A DNA stretch of 64,000 nucleotides from Micromonospora solifontis (GTDB lineage Bacteria; Actinomycetota; Actinomycetes; Mycobacteriales; Micromonosporaceae): NCBI RefSeq assembly GCF_003725545.1, contig NZ_RJLN01000031.1, forward strand, positions 1-64,000, in the 5' to 3' direction. This document shows positions 52,983-62,810 of the stretch, piece by piece. The translations under genes and the position numbers were made by a program. Below the pieces are notes generated by a model. It worked only from the letters and a program-made list of their open reading frames with translations, searched no databases and was not told the DNA's origin. Numbering within the stretch: the stretch's first letter is position 1; each line of letters opens with the position of its first letter.

Positions 52983-53866
52983 AGCGCGCCCGGCAGGTCC
53001 GGGTGGGTCCAGTCGAAGCCCGCCTTGCTGAGCACGCCGGGCAGGACGCGGGTGCTGGTCAGCGCCTCGTGGGCGAAGCCGCCCAGGGCGATCTTCAAGG
53101 CCACCCCCGGCACCCACATGACCGCCGGCCGGTGCAGCTGCCGGCCCAGTTCCCGGGTGAACTCGGCGTTGGTCACCGGGTGCGGGCCGACCAGGTTGAC
53201 CGGTCCGGCCAGGTCGTCGCGGCTCAGCAGGAAGGTCAGCGCGTCCAGCCAGTCCCGCATCGAGATCCAGGGCAGCCACTGCCGGCCGTTGCCCAGCCTC
53301 CCGCCGACGCCCAGCCGGAACGGCAGCAGCTGCGGCTTGAGCAGCCCGCCGTCGCGGTGCAGCGGCAGGCCGGTGCGCAGCCGCACCACCCGTACGCCGG
53401 CGTCCTCAGCGGGGCGGGTCGCCGCCTCCCAGACCCGGCAGACGTCAGCCAGGAAGCCCTCGCCGGCCGGTGCGTCCTCCTCGACCACCCGGTCGCCGGT
53501 GTTGCCGTACCAGCCGACGGCGGAGGAGTTGAGCAGGACCGCGGGCCGGTCGGCGGTGGCCAGGCCGGCGATGGTGATCGCGAGAGTGGTGGTGGTGTCC
53601 ACCCGACTGGAGCGGATCACCTGCTTGTACGCGTCGTTCCAGCGCTTGTCGCCCACCCCGGCGCCGGCCAGGTTGATCACCGCGTTGGCGTCGGCGACCA
53701 CCTGCGGGTCGAGCTGCGCGGCGGACGGGTTCCACTGCCGCTCGTCGGCGGTGCGGGGTGCGCGGCGGACCAGGCGGGTGACCTGGTGCCCGTCCGCGGT
53801 GAGCCGGTCGACCAGTCGGGTGCCGAGAAAGCCGGAGGCCCCGGCCATGAGGATCCGCATGTCCAT
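52961..53866 (-). CDS. TIGR01777 family NAD-dependent epimerase/SDR
   Basis: 301 residues from ATG 53866 (ATG 53860 possible). MRILMAGASGFLGTRLVDRLTADGH is the nucleotide-binding GxxGxxG loop. WNPSAAQLDP, INLAGAGVGDKRW, LLNSSAVGWYGNTGD, LRTGLPL and WISMRDWLDALTFLL are signatures of this YfcH-like family. The DUF1731 C-terminal part ends the protein. The substrate is unknown. It sits between sucB and lipB in the conserved order (Rv2216 position, recalled). Confidence 0.88.
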   Translation of the reverse strand: MDMRILMAGASGFLGTRLVDRLTADGHQVTRLVRRAPRTADERQWNPSAAQLDPQVVADANAVINLAGAGVGDKRWNDAYKQVIRSSRVDTTTTLAITIAGLATADRPAVLLNSSAVGWYGNTGDRVVEEDAPAGEGFLADVCRVWEAATRPAEDAGVRVVRLRTGLPLHRDGGLLKPQLLPFRLGVGGRLGNGRQWLPWISMRDWLDALTFLLSRDDLAGPVNLVGPHPVTNAEFTRELGRQLHRPAVMWVPGVALKIALGGFAHEALTSTRVLPGVLSKAGFDWTHPDLPGALRAALTE

Positions 53867-53971
53867 ATCTTCGTTTACGGCGCTGGTCGCGGATGCGTTG
53901 AGCGAAATCACTCACCCGTCACTCCCGGGCGCGGTACGCGGGGTCGCGAGCCAACATGCCTGCCAAGGCGA

Positions 53972-54103
53972 AGTGGGCGCGTCTCTGCCGACGTCGTGCG
54001 TCAGGCGATCCGTGTCCTGCAGATGCAGGGCTGGGTGGAGGGCGTCCACGGGGTCGGCGTGTTCGTCGCGAAGGAGCTGCCGGACGGGCGGGACCGGTCC
54101 TGA
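53972..54103 (+). pseudogene. GntR-family wHTH stump
   Basis: The frame reads RVSADVVRQAIRVLQMQGWVEGVHGVGVFVAKELPDG, the recognition helix and wing of a GntR DNA-binding domain. The first half of the wHTH and any effector domain are missing, and no start codon with a ribosome binding site precedes it. Short GntR proteins with just this ending occur in Micromonospora, so an N-terminal deletion is likely. Confidence 0.65.
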
Positions 54104-54110
54104 GACCGAC

Positions 54111-54144
54111 ATGTCGCTGAGACATGAACATGTCTGAGCGACAT
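54111..54144. repeat. 34-bp near-perfect palindrome
   Basis: ATGTCGCTGAGACATG (54111-54126), AA, then CATGTCTGAGCGACAT (54129-54144); 15 of 16 positions pair. It follows the stop of the GntR stump by 7 bases. GACATGTC-like cores make it suitable as an operator, an insertion footprint or a terminator. It is less GC-rich than its surroundings. Confidence 0.75.
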
Positions 54145-54213
54145 ACCGCTCTCAAGGGCAGGTGCCGCCCCACGCGACACGCCGCCCCACCACGTCGGCG
54201 AGGTGGGGGTGGA

Positions 54214-55131
54214 TCAGCCGGCGAAGCGGGGCAGGAGCGGGGCCAGCGCGTCGACGGCGCCGGCGCGTACCACGAAGCGGGTGATGCCCCAGCGGCGCCG
54301 GTGCTGCGCGACCGCCGTGACGATCTCATCGGCCGTGCCGATGAGCACGAACGGGGTGGCCAGCACCTCGGCGGTGGTGAGGCCGGTGTGGGCGGCGATC
54401 GACGCGGCGGCGGCCTCGGCGTCGTCGGTGACGGCCACCCGCTGGACCAGCGCCTCCAGCGCGGGCGCGCTGTCCCGCCCGGCCGCCCCGGCGGCCACCT
54501 GGTCGAGCTGCGCCTCGATCTGGTCGGCCCGCCACCGCACCCGGTGCGTGTGCCCGTCCGACCGGGTACGCCCGAAGCCGGTCAGACCGACCACGTCGGC
54601 GTGCGCGCCGGCCCAGCGCAGCAGCGCCGAGTTGGCCGTACCCAGGGTGAGCGGCACGCGGTCCTGGACCGGGCGTAGCTCGGTGAGCCGGGCGGCGTGC
54701 GCGGCCAGCTCCGCGGTGTCCACGGTGACCTCCTCGCCGGCGAGGAGGGCCTGCACGGCCTCGGCGACGGCGACGCACCGGCGGACCCGGCCGGCCACGT
54801 CGGGCCGCTCCCGGCCGACTGCCCGCCACTCCGCCGGGGTGTGGCCGGCGCCGAGACCGAGCCGGGCCCGGCCGCCGGAGACCACGTCGAGGGTGGCCAC
54901 GTCGGTGGCGAGCAGGATCGGCTCCCGGACCCCGGCGTTGGAGACGTACGAGCCGAGGCCGAGCGTGGCCGTCACCCCGGCCGCGGCGGCGAGGGCCACG
55001 AACGGCGACGCGCCGTGGCCGGGATGGTCGGCGGCCTGCAGGGCGTCGAAGCCGGCGGCCTCGACGCGGCGAGCCAGATCGGCCCAGCTCGCCGCGTCGG
55101 TGGGTCCGGCCTGGACGGAGAAGATCACCAT
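54214..55131 (-). CDS. F420-dependent LLM-class oxidoreductase
   Basis: 305 residues from ATG 55131 (GTG 55134 possible). FDALQAADHPGHG, LGLGSYVSNAGVREPILLATDVATLDVVSGGRARLGLGAGH and LIGTADEIVTAVAQHRRRWGITRFVVRAG match the bacterial-luciferase-like TIM barrel of the TIGR03621 (MSMEG_2516-type) group. F420 use is inferred from that group; the enzyme making reduced F420 from NADPH is encoded at 16575. Substrate unknown. Confidence 0.85.
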   Translation of the reverse strand: MVIFSVQAGPTDAASWADLARRVEAAGFDALQAADHPGHGASPFVALAAAAGVTATLGLGSYVSNAGVREPILLATDVATLDVVSGGRARLGLGAGHTPAEWRAVGRERPDVAGRVRRCVAVAEAVQALLAGEEVTVDTAELAAHAARLTELRPVQDRVPLTLGTANSALLRWAGAHADVVGLTGFGRTRSDGHTHRVRWRADQIEAQLDQVAAGAAGRDSAPALEALVQRVAVTDDAEAAAASIAAHTGLTTAEVLATPFVLIGTADEIVTAVAQHRRRWGITRFVVRAGAVDALAPLLPRFAG

Positions 55132-55223
55132 CACCCCAGCATCGCCGGGCGGCCCCGATGCCGGCCAGCCCGAACCCGCCGATTCTGCCGACGGGCGAAT
55201 CGGCCGCGCCGCCCGGACCGGCG

Positions 55224-56117
55224 TCAGGCCGCGGCCCGGTGCACCGCTTCGAGCCGGGCCAGGTCGTCCTCGGTGAGGCGCAGCGCCCCGGCGGCCACGT
55301 TCTGGGCCAGGTGGTCGGGATTGCCGGTGCCGGGGATGGCGAGGACGTGCGGGCCGCGGTGCAGCGTCCAGGCCAACCGGACCTGGGCCGGGGTCACGCC
55401 GTGCTCCCGGGCGACGGCGATCACCTCGTCGTGCTCGACACCGGTCGCCCCGGCCTCCCGTCCGCTGGTGGCGAGGGCGAAGAACGGCACGAACGCGGTC
55501 CCGTGGGCGGCGCAGTCGCGGATCAGCGCGTCGTTGCTGAGCCGGTAGCCGAGGCTGTACGAGTTCTGCACGCAGACCACCGGGGCGACGGTACGTGCCT
55601 CGGCGACCTGGTGCGGGCGGACGGCCGACACGCCGAGGTGCCGGATCAGCCCGGCGTCGCGCAGTTCGGCGAGGGCCCCGAAGTGCTCGGCCAGCGGCTC
55701 CGGGCCGAACACCCGGAGGTTGACCACGTCGAGGTGGTCCCGGCCGAGCTGGCGCAGGTTCTCCTCGACCTGGCCGCGGAGCTGGTCGGGCCGGGCCATC
55801 GGCAGCCACTCGCCGGACGGATCCTTGCCCGGCCCGACCTTGGTGGTGATGACCAGCTCCTCCGGGTACGGCCACAGCGCCCGGTTGATCAGCTCGTTGG
55901 CCGAGCGCAGCGGCGAGAAGTAGAACGCCGCGGTGTCGATGTGGTTGACGCCCAGCTCGACCGCGCGGCGCAGGACGGCGATCGCCCGGTCCCGGTCGGT
56001 CGGGCTGCCGTCGGAATTGGCGGTCAGCCGCATCGCGCCGAAGCCGATCCGGTTGACGGTCAGGTCGCCGAGCTGCCAGGTGCCGGCCGCGGCGGCGTGG
56101 ATGGTGTCGGTGGTCAT
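55224..56117 (-). CDS. Aldo/keto reductase
   Basis: 297 residues from ATG 56117. RIGFGAMRLTA, HIDTAAFYFSPLRSANELINRAL with catalytic Asp and Tyr, LVITTKVGPG with Lys, and NLRVFGPEPLAEH where the His is usually found. ALIRHLGVSAV and the C-terminal IPGTGNPDHLAQN bind NADPH. Its start overlaps the hemerythrin gene stop by four bases (ATGA), so the two are translated together. Substrate unknown. Confidence 0.9.
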   Translation of the reverse strand: MTTDTIHAAAAGTWQLGDLTVNRIGFGAMRLTANSDGSPTDRDRAIAVLRRAVELGVNHIDTAAFYFSPLRSANELINRALWPYPEELVITTKVGPGKDPSGEWLPMARPDQLRGQVEENLRQLGRDHLDVVNLRVFGPEPLAEHFGALAELRDAGLIRHLGVSAVRPHQVAEARTVAPVVCVQNSYSLGYRLSNDALIRDCAAHGTAFVPFFALATSGREAGATGVEHDEVIAVAREHGVTPAQVRLAWTLHRGPHVLAIPGTGNPDHLAQNVAAGALRLTEDDLARLEAVHRAAA

Positions 56118-56626
56118 GCGGTCTCCGTCCCCCTCGGATGGTGCGCCCGCGCCTGGGGTGGCGCGACGCCGAGCAGTTCCACGGACTCGCCGGCCAGCTG
56201 GTTCAACGCGGCGACGAGCTTTCGTTCCTCGTAGCTGAAGTGCGACTCCAGCAGCGCGGCGAGGCCGTCCAGTTCGGCGCGGACCGACCCGGGGTCGGCG
56301 GCCTCGGCGAGCAGCGTCTCGATCCGGGTGAGGATCGTCGCCACCACCTTGTGGTCCTCGGCCAGTTCGGCCAGCACCGGCCGAAGTTCGGGCGCCTGCT
56401 CGGCCAGGGCCCGGAACGCGCCGCCGTCCTCGCCCGTGTGATGCCGGCCCAGCGCCGCGCAGAAGGCGACGCAGTGCGCCCGTAGCTCGCGGGCCGGGCC
56501 GGCGCCGCCGGGGGAGCCCAGGCCCGCGCGGAGGCGGGCCAACTCCTCGCGGAGCCAGTCGTGGATCTCGATCAGTTGGGTGCCGAGGGCGGTCAGCCGC
56601 GCGCTCGGTGGATGGGATGCGTGCAC
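56114..56626 (-). CDS. Hemerythrin HHE domain protein
   Basis: 170 residues from GTG 56626, with AGGGA upstream. Four helices carry iron-ligand residues: IEIHDWLREEL, GRHHTGEDGGAF, LAEDHKVVATIL and LESHFSYEERKLV. HHE proteins bind di-iron and serve in oxygen, NO or redox sensing and repair. It is the first gene of an operon with an aldo/keto reductase, which suggests oxidative or nitrosative stress handling (inference). Confidence 0.88.
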   Translation of the reverse strand: MHASHPPSARLTALGTQLIEIHDWLREELARLRAGLGSPGGAGPARELRAHCVAFCAALGRHHTGEDGGAFRALAEQAPELRPVLAELAEDHKVVATILTRIETLLAEAADPGSVRAELDGLAALLESHFSYEERKLVAALNQLAGESVELLGVAPPQARAHHPRGTETA

Positions 56627-56735
56627 ATGATTCCCTGCGTTCCCGCGCCTCCATGCCCACGGCGGCCTTCGTGCCGGGTGCACCGCGACGCTGCCCGGCA
56701 CCATACGCGATCCGCTCGCCGCCCGCGGCCCGGCG

Positions 56736-58067
56736 TCACTCGCCCTCGTCCGGCTCCGGCGGCAGGTGCCAGCGGGCCCGCCAGGCCGCCTCGTGCGCCT
56801 CGTGACTGGTCCGCTCCTCGAAGACGAGCTGCCGCAACGCGCGGCGGCCCGCGTCGAAGATCACCACCTCGGCGACCACCATGCCGACGCAGATCGCGGT
56901 CAGCAGGGTGAGGGCACCCAGCGCGGGCAGCAGCTCGGCCACCGGGATGGTCACCGCGAGCAGGATGACCGTGCCGACCCGGGTCCAGCTCAGCGTGCGC
57001 AGGGTACGCAGCTGGAACAGCATGTTGCCGCAGAGGTAGCAGATCACCCCGCCGAACAGCAGCGGCTCGCCGGGCCCCTTGGCCGGCAGCCAGTTGGAGA
57101 CGTTCGGGTCGGTGATCTGGTGCACGATCTCCTCGGCGCCGAGCGCGAAGAGGATGATCCCGGCGATCATCGGCAGGTAGAAGTACGCGTACGCGTCGCG
57201 GGCCATGGCCACCCGGGGCCCGTCCTCGGCGGCGTGCAGGGCGATCCGCGCGGCCGGTCCGATCATGTCGTAGTGCGCCCACCAGAGCGCGGCGGTGAAG
57301 AAAATGCCGAGCACCGCCGCGGCCACGGCCGCCAGGGTGGGCGGCTGGCCGAGCAGGTTGCTGCCCACCCCGACCGAGATGACCGACTCGCCGAGCGCGA
57401 TGATCAGGATCAGGTCGTACCGCTCGGTCCAGTGCTCGGCGGAGGCCACTCCCCAACCCCAGGTGCCGGCGAGGATGCCGGTGGTGTACTGGAGCAGCAC
57501 CACCGTACCCCACAGCGCGTCGCGGATCAGCGACGCCGAGGTCAGGCCGTCGAGCTGCGGCGGGACCAGCGCGGCCACCCCCAGCAGCAGGGTGCTGCCG
57601 ATCACCTCCGGGGCGAACCGCATGAGCTGCCGGCGCTCGTTCGGGCTGTCCCGCACGGCGTGCAGGTAGAGCAGCAGGTGCACCACGCGGATCACGGTGT
57701 AGCTGACCGCGGCGACGATCGGCCCGGCGGCGTTGCCGCGCGGGTCCCGGAACGCGTTCGGCAGGGACAGGGCGAAGGTGAACAGCGCCGCCATGCCGAG
57801 CGTCATCAGCACCGGCACGAAACCCTCGCCGAGCCGGACCCGGGTGGCGACCACGCTGTGCACCACCCACGACCACCAGAGCACGGCCAGGACGAGGAGG
57901 GCGTGCAGCAGTGAGCCGGCGGTGATCTGCAGCGCGGTGGCCCGGGTGATGATGAAGAACGAGAAGACGAAGACCAGGTCGAAGAAGACCTCGAACCGGT
58001 CCACCCGGGCACCGGGGGCCACGGGCACCGCCGGCCCGAGACGTCGCCGCCGCCCGAAGCCGCTCAC
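56736..58067 (-). CDS. Low-temperature requirement A (LtrA) family membrane protein, copy 1
   Basis: 443 residues from GTG 58067. VDRFEVFFDLVFVFSFFIITRAT at the N-terminus and YDLILIIALGESVISVGVG in the middle are LtrA signatures. There are about 12 membrane segments. The C-terminal tail carries EERTSHEAHEAAWRARWHL. LtrA was named in Listeria cold growth; its biochemical function is unknown. A paralogue follows upstream (58117). Confidence 0.9.
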   Translation of the reverse strand: MSGFGRRRRLGPAVPVAPGARVDRFEVFFDLVFVFSFFIITRATALQITAGSLLHALLVLAVLWWSWVVHSVVATRVRLGEGFVPVLMTLGMAALFTFALSLPNAFRDPRGNAAGPIVAAVSYTVIRVVHLLLYLHAVRDSPNERRQLMRFAPEVIGSTLLLGVAALVPPQLDGLTSASLIRDALWGTVVLLQYTTGILAGTWGWGVASAEHWTERYDLILIIALGESVISVGVGSNLLGQPPTLAAVAAAVLGIFFTAALWWAHYDMIGPAARIALHAAEDGPRVAMARDAYAYFYLPMIAGIILFALGAEEIVHQITDPNVSNWLPAKGPGEPLLFGGVICYLCGNMLFQLRTLRTLSWTRVGTVILLAVTIPVAELLPALGALTLLTAICVGMVVAEVVIFDAGRRALRQLVFEERTSHEAHEAAWRARWHLPPEPDEGE

Positions 58068-58116
58068 CGCACGAGTCTGTCAGCGGCCAGTCGCTCGCGG
58101 GGCCGGAACCGCCCGG

Positions 58117-59442
58117 CTACCCGGCGGAGGCCTCGTCCGGTCGGGTGCGCGGCCGCCGCCAGGCCGTCTCGTGCCTCTCCTGCGCGACCCGCTCCTCGAG
58201 CAGCGCGGCGTGCAACGCCCGACGGGGGCCGGCGAAGACGACCGCCTCCACCGCCACCAGCAGGACGGTCACCGTCGCGACGACCGCGACGGCCAGCAGG
58301 ATGGGCAGGTGCACGGCCAGCGGCACCAGTACGCCGAGGGTGACCACCGCGCCGACCCGGGTCCAGGAGACCGTGCCCAGGGTACGCAGTTGGAACAGCA
58401 GATCGCCGACGAGGAAGCAGATCGTGCCGGCGTAGAGCAGGGCCATCCCCGGGCCGTGCACCGGTTCGCTCAGCCCGACATGAGGGCTACCCACCTGGTG
58501 CAGCATCTCCTCGCCGCCGAGCGCGAAGATCACGATGCCGACGAGCATGACCAGGTAGAGGTCGGCGTACGCGTCCCGGACCAGGCGGATCCGCGCGCGG
58601 CCGTGGGTGCCGTGCAGGGCGAGCCGGGAGGCGGGCGCGATGAGGTCGAAGTGCAGCCACCAGAGGCCGTAGATGCCGACGATGCCCATCGCCGCCGCCA
58701 GGAGGAGGCGCCAGGTGATGGGGCGTCCGACCACGTCGCTACCCACGCCGACCGAGATCAGCGACTCGCCGAGGGCGATCATGAGGATGAGGTCGTACCG
58801 CTCGGCCAGGTGCTCGGCGGAGGTCACCACCCAGCCCCGGGCACCGGTCAGCAGAGGGGTCGCGTACTGGAACAGCACGAGGAGGATCCAGATCCCGTCG
58901 CGCAGGTGAGCGGCGGCCCCCGGGTCGCCCAGCTGTGGCGGTGCCAGGGCGGCGACGAACAGCAGCGCGGTGCTGCAGGACAACTCGACCGCGTAGGGCC
59001 GGATCTTGCGCAACTCCTGGGGATGCTTCCGGATGGCGTACCGGTAGACCAGGTAGTGCACCAGGCGGATCACCAGGTAGCTGCAGGCGATCACGAGGGG
59101 CCCGGGAAGTCCCACCGCGGGGTCCCGGAACGCCCGCGGACTGGCCAGGGCGAACGCGAAGAGGGCCACGATGGCGAGCGCCATCACCAGCGGAACGAAA
59201 CCCTCGCCCAACCGGATCCGGTTGGCGACCAGGCTGTGCACGACCCAGCACCACCAGAGCACGGCCAGCAGCAGCACGGCGTGCAGCAGCCCCCGAGCGG
59301 AAAGATCGGCGGCGGTGGCCCGCGCGATGATGAAGAAGGAGAAGACGTAGACCAGATCGAAGAAGACCTCGAACCGGTCCACCCGCGCCCCGGGAGCCGC
59401 CTGGACGGCGGGGCCGAGGCGCCGCTCCCATCCGCCGCCCAC
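58117..59442 (-). CDS. LtrA family membrane protein, copy 2 (tandem paralogue)
   Basis: 441 residues from GTG 59442. It matches copy 1 along its whole length: VDRFEVFFDLVYVFSFFIIARAT, YDLILMIALGESLISVGVG, and tail EERVAQERHETAWRRPR. The intergenic gap to copy 1 is about 50 bases, so the two may be one operon formed by tandem duplication. Role unknown. Confidence 0.9.
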   Translation of the reverse strand: MGGGWERRLGPAVQAAPGARVDRFEVFFDLVYVFSFFIIARATAADLSARGLLHAVLLLAVLWWCWVVHSLVANRIRLGEGFVPLVMALAIVALFAFALASPRAFRDPAVGLPGPLVIACSYLVIRLVHYLVYRYAIRKHPQELRKIRPYAVELSCSTALLFVAALAPPQLGDPGAAAHLRDGIWILLVLFQYATPLLTGARGWVVTSAEHLAERYDLILMIALGESLISVGVGSDVVGRPITWRLLLAAAMGIVGIYGLWWLHFDLIAPASRLALHGTHGRARIRLVRDAYADLYLVMLVGIVIFALGGEEMLHQVGSPHVGLSEPVHGPGMALLYAGTICFLVGDLLFQLRTLGTVSWTRVGAVVTLGVLVPLAVHLPILLAVAVVATVTVLLVAVEAVVFAGPRRALHAALLEERVAQERHETAWRRPRTRPDEASAG

Positions 59443-59510
59443 CCGCCAAGTGTGGCAACCCGCGCTGGGCCGCAGGCCGGATTGCGCTCAGCCCGGCTCG
59501 ATGGGCGACG

Positions 59511-59544
59511 AAAGGGGCGCGCGGCGGATGCCGCGCGCCCCTTT
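59511..59544. terminator. Strong bidirectional terminator with T-runs
   Basis: AAAGGGGCGCGCGGC (59511-59525) pairs perfectly with GCCGCGCGCCCCTTT (59530-59544), with a four-base loop. It has A/T runs at both ends, so it fits rho-independent termination. It lies 15 bases after the reverse-strand sucB stop and insulates it from the ltrA pair. Confidence 0.85.
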
Positions 59545-59558
59545 TGCCCGATGGTGCG

Positions 59559-61352
59559 TCAGAGCCCCAGCTCGGCCTCGAAGTTTCCGGCCTCCAGCCG
59601 CTCCTTGACCGCGACGAGGAAGCGGGCCGCGTCCGCGCCGTCGATCAGCCGGTGGTCGTACGACAGGGCCAGGTAGACCATCGAGCGGATCGCGACGACC
59701 TCGCCCAGCTCCGGGTCGTTGACCACGACCGGCCGCTTCACCACGGCACCGGTGCCGAGCATCGCCGACTGCGGCGACGGCACGATCGGGGTGTCGAAGA
59801 GCGCGCCCCGGCTGCCGGTGTTGGTCAGCGTGAAGGTCGCGCCGGCGATCTCGTCCGGGCTGATCTTGTTGATCCGGGTGCGCTCGGCCAGGTCGGCGAC
59901 CCGCTTGGCGATCCCGCCCAGGTTGAGGTCACCGGCGTTGTGGATGACCGGGACCAGCAGGCCCCGCTCGGTGTCCACCGCGATGCCGAGGTGCTCCGCG
60001 TCCGGGTAGGTGATCGTGCCGGCCTCGAGGTCCATGCTGGCGTTGACGATCGGGTACGTCTGCAGCGCCTCGATGGCCGCCAGGGCGAAGAACGGCAGGA
60101 AGGACAGCTTCACGCCGTGCCGCTGCTGGAAGGAGTCCTTGGCCTGGGCCCGCAGCTTGGCGATCCGGGTGACGTCCACCTCGATCACGGTGGTCAGCTG
60201 CGCCATCTCGTGCAGCGACTGCTGCATCCGCTTGGCGATGGCCGCGCGGATCCGCGGCAGCTTCTCGGTGCTGCCCCGCTTCGCGCTCGGCTGCGGCTTC
60301 GCGGCCGGCTGGGCCGGGGCCTTGGCGGCGGGCGCGGCGGCGGCCGGCTGGGCGGCCGGCGCGGCCTTGGCGGCCTTCGCCCGCTCGGCCGCCTCCAGCA
60401 CGTCCTGCTTGCGGATCCGCCCGCCCACACCGGTGCCGTTGACCGAGGAGAGGTCGACGCCGTGCTCGGCGGCCAGCTTGCGTACCAGCGGGGTGACGTA
60501 CCCGGCGGCCTCCTCGCCGCCGCCCTGGACCGGGGCGGTCGGGCGCTGCGGCGTCGGGGTCGGCGCGGCGGGCTGCGCCGCCTGCTCGACCTTGGCCGGC
60601 TGGGCGGCCTGCTCCGCCTCGGCGGCCGGCTCGTTGTACGACACGCCCGGGGTCGGCTCCTCGACCTTGGGCTCCGGGGCCGGCTTCGGCTCCGGCTTCG
60701 CCTCGGCCTTGGGCTCCGGCTTCGGCTGGGCCGGGGCGGCACCGGCCGCGCCGACGATCGCCAGCACGCCGCCGACCTCGGCGGTCTCGTCCTCGGCGAC
60801 CTTGATCTCCAGCAGCGTGCCGGCGACCGGCGACGGGATCTCGGTGTCCACCTTGTCGGTGGAGACCTCCAGCAGCGGCTCGTCCACCTCGACGGTCTCG
60901 CCGACCTGCTTGAGCCAGCGGGTCACCGTACCCTCGGTGACGCTCTCGCCCAGGGCCGGCATCTTGACCTCGGTGCCCTCGCCCGACGGCGCCGCCGCCG
61001 GGGCCGGCTCCTGCACGGCCGGCTGCTCCGCCTCGGCCTGGGGCTCGGCGGCGGCCTCCGCGGCCTGCTCGGCCGGGGCCTCCTGCTGCGGGGCGGCCCC
61101 ACCGGCCTCCTCGCCCTCACCGGCGATGACGGCCAGCTCGCTGCCGACCTCGGCGGTCTCGTCCTCGCCGACCACGATCCGGCTCAGCACGCCCGCCGCG
61201 GGCGACGGGATCTCGGTGTCCACCTTGTCGGTCGACACCTCGAGCAGCGGCTCGTCGACCTCGACGGTGTCACCCTCCTGCTTGAGCCAGCGCGTGACGG
61301 TGCCCTCGGTGACGCTCTCGCCGAGCCGGGGCATGGTGACCGATACCGGCAT
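59559..61352 (-). CDS. sucB: 2-oxoacid dehydrogenase E2 (dihydrolipoamide succinyltransferase type), two lipoyl domains
   Basis: 597 residues. Two lipoyl domains (about 1-78 and 127-205), each with [14 protein letters not shown] holding the lipoylated Lys, are joined by Ala/Pro/Glu-rich linkers. The peripheral-subunit-binding domain is [35 protein letters not shown]. The catalytic acyltransferase domain ends with [20 protein letters not shown] (His and Asp of HRxxDG). It corresponds to actinobacterial SucB/DlaT shared by pyruvate and oxoglutarate complexes. It needs LipB and LipA, encoded nearby. Confidence 0.95.
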   Translation of the reverse strand: MPVSVTMPRLGESVTEGTVTRWLKQEGDTVEVDEPLLEVSTDKVDTEIPSPAAGVLSRIVVGEDETAEVGSELAVIAGEGEEAGGAAPQQEAPAEQAAEAAAEPQAEAEQPAVQEPAPAAAPSGEGTEVKMPALGESVTEGTVTRWLKQVGETVEVDEPLLEVSTDKVDTEIPSPVAGTLLEIKVAEDETAEVGGVLAIVGAAGAAPAQPKPEPKAEAKPEPKPAPEPKVEEPTPGVSYNEPAAEAEQAAQPAKVEQAAQPAAPTPTPQRPTAPVQGGGEEAAGYVTPLVRKLAAEHGVDLSSVNGTGVGGRIRKQDVLEAAERAKAAKAAPAAQPAAAAPAAKAPAQPAAKPQPSAKRGSTEKLPRIRAAIAKRMQQSLHEMAQLTTVIEVDVTRIAKLRAQAKDSFQQRHGVKLSFLPFFALAAIEALQTYPIVNASMDLEAGTITYPDAEHLGIAVDTERGLLVPVIHNAGDLNLGGIAKRVADLAERTRINKISPDEIAGATFTLTNTGSRGALFDTPIVPSPQSAMLGTGAVVKRPVVVNDPELGEVVAIRSMVYLALSYDHRLIDGADAARFLVAVKERLEAGNFEAELGL

Positions 61353-61418
61353 GTTCTCCAGACTCCTTCATTCCCCTGGTGGGATCATCGCCCGTCGCCG
61401 GACGCCGCGGTTGTCGTG

Positions 61419-62810
61419 TCAGGCGTGCGCGTGCAGCGGCTTGCCGGCCAGGGCCAGGTGCGCCTCGCCCAGGGCCTCGTTCTGCGTCGGGTGGGCGTGC
61501 ACGAGCTGCGCCACCTCGGCCGGGTACGCCTCCCAGTTGTAGATGAGCTGCGCCTCGCCGATCAGCTCACCGACCCGGGCGCCGACCATGTGCACGCCGA
61601 CCACCGGGCCGTCGTCCACCCGGACCAGCTTCACGTGGCCGGCGGTCTTGAGGATCTGGCTCTTGCCGTTGCCACCCAGGTTGTAGTTGTAGGTCTTGAT
61701 CTTGTCGGCGCCGTACTGCTCCTTGGCCTTCGCCTCGGTCAGGCCGACCGACGCCAGCTCCGGGTCGCAGTAGGTGACCCGCGGGATGCCGGCCTCGTCG
61801 ATCACGGCCGGGTTCTGGCCGGCGATCTCCTCGGCGACGAAGATGCCCTGCTGGAAGCCGCGGTGCGCGAGCTGCAGGCCGGGCACGATGTCGCCGACCG
61901 CGTAGACGTTCGGCACGTTGGTGCGCAGCCGCTCGTCGGTCAGCACGTAGCCGCGGTCCATCTTGACGCCCTGCTCCTCGTAGCCGAGGTTGGCGGTGTT
62001 CGGGCCGCGGCCGACGGCGACCAGCAGCAGCTCGGCCTCGACCGTGTCGCCGCCCTGGATGGTCAGCTTGACGCCGTTCTCGGTCTTCTCGACCTTCTCG
62101 AACGGCTTGCCGACCTTGAAGTTGATCTTCCGCTTGCGGAACGCCCGCTCCAGCGCCTTCGACGACTCCTCGTCCTCGGCGGCCACCAGGCGGGGCAGCG
62201 CCTCGACGATGGTCACGTCCACCCCGAAGGACTTCCACACGCTCGCGAACTCGACGCCGATCACGCCGCCGCCGAGCACGATCGCCGACGCCGGCACCCG
62301 GTCCAGGACCAGGGCGTGGTCGCTGGTGATGATCCGCTCGCCGTCGATCTCCAGGCCGGGCAGGCTCTTCGCGTACGAGCCGGAGGCCAGGACGATGTTG
62401 CGGCCGGTGTAGCGCTTGCCGTCCACCTCGACGGCGTTGGGCGCGACCAGCTTGCCGTGCCCCTCGACGATGGTGATCGCCTTGTTGCTCTTGAGCATCC
62501 CCTGGAGGCCCTTGTACAGGCGGGCGATCACGCCGTCCTTGTACGAGTTGACCGCCGCCATGTCGATGCCGACCAGTTCGGCCTTGACGCCGAACTGCTC
62601 CGACTCGCGGGTCTGGTCGGCGATCTCGGCGGCGTGCAGCAGGGCCTTGGTCGGGATGCAGCCGTTGTGCAGGCAGGTCCCGCCCAGCTTGCCCTTCTCG
62701 ATCAGCGCGACCGTCAGGCCGAGCTGGACGGCGCGCAGGGCGGTCGCGTAGCCGCCGCTACCACCTCCGAGGATGACGATGTCGAAGGTCGAGTCGTTCG
62801 GCTGGCTCAC
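61419..62810 (-). CDS. lpdA: Dihydrolipoyl dehydrogenase (E3)
   Basis: 463 residues from GTG 62810, with GGGAG six bases upstream. FAD-binding DIVILGGGSGGYATALRA, redox Cys46 and Cys51 in GGTCLHNGCIPTK, NAD-binding AIVLGGGVIGVEFASVW, VYAVGDIVPG, and the His-Glu pair in HAHPTQNEALGEA. It reoxidises dihydrolipoamide on SucB-type E2 and makes NADH. It is encoded just upstream of sucB on the same strand. Confidence 0.96.
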   Translation of the reverse strand: MSQPNDSTFDIVILGGGSGGYATALRAVQLGLTVALIEKGKLGGTCLHNGCIPTKALLHAAEIADQTRESEQFGVKAELVGIDMAAVNSYKDGVIARLYKGLQGMLKSNKAITIVEGHGKLVAPNAVEVDGKRYTGRNIVLASGSYAKSLPGLEIDGERIITSDHALVLDRVPASAIVLGGGVIGVEFASVWKSFGVDVTIVEALPRLVAAEDEESSKALERAFRKRKINFKVGKPFEKVEKTENGVKLTIQGGDTVEAELLLVAVGRGPNTANLGYEEQGVKMDRGYVLTDERLRTNVPNVYAVGDIVPGLQLAHRGFQQGIFVAEEIAGQNPAVIDEAGIPRVTYCDPELASVGLTEAKAKEQYGADKIKTYNYNLGGNGKSQILKTAGHVKLVRVDDGPVVGVHMVGARVGELIGEAQLIYNWEAYPAEVAQLVHAHPTQNEALGEAHLALAGKPLHAHA

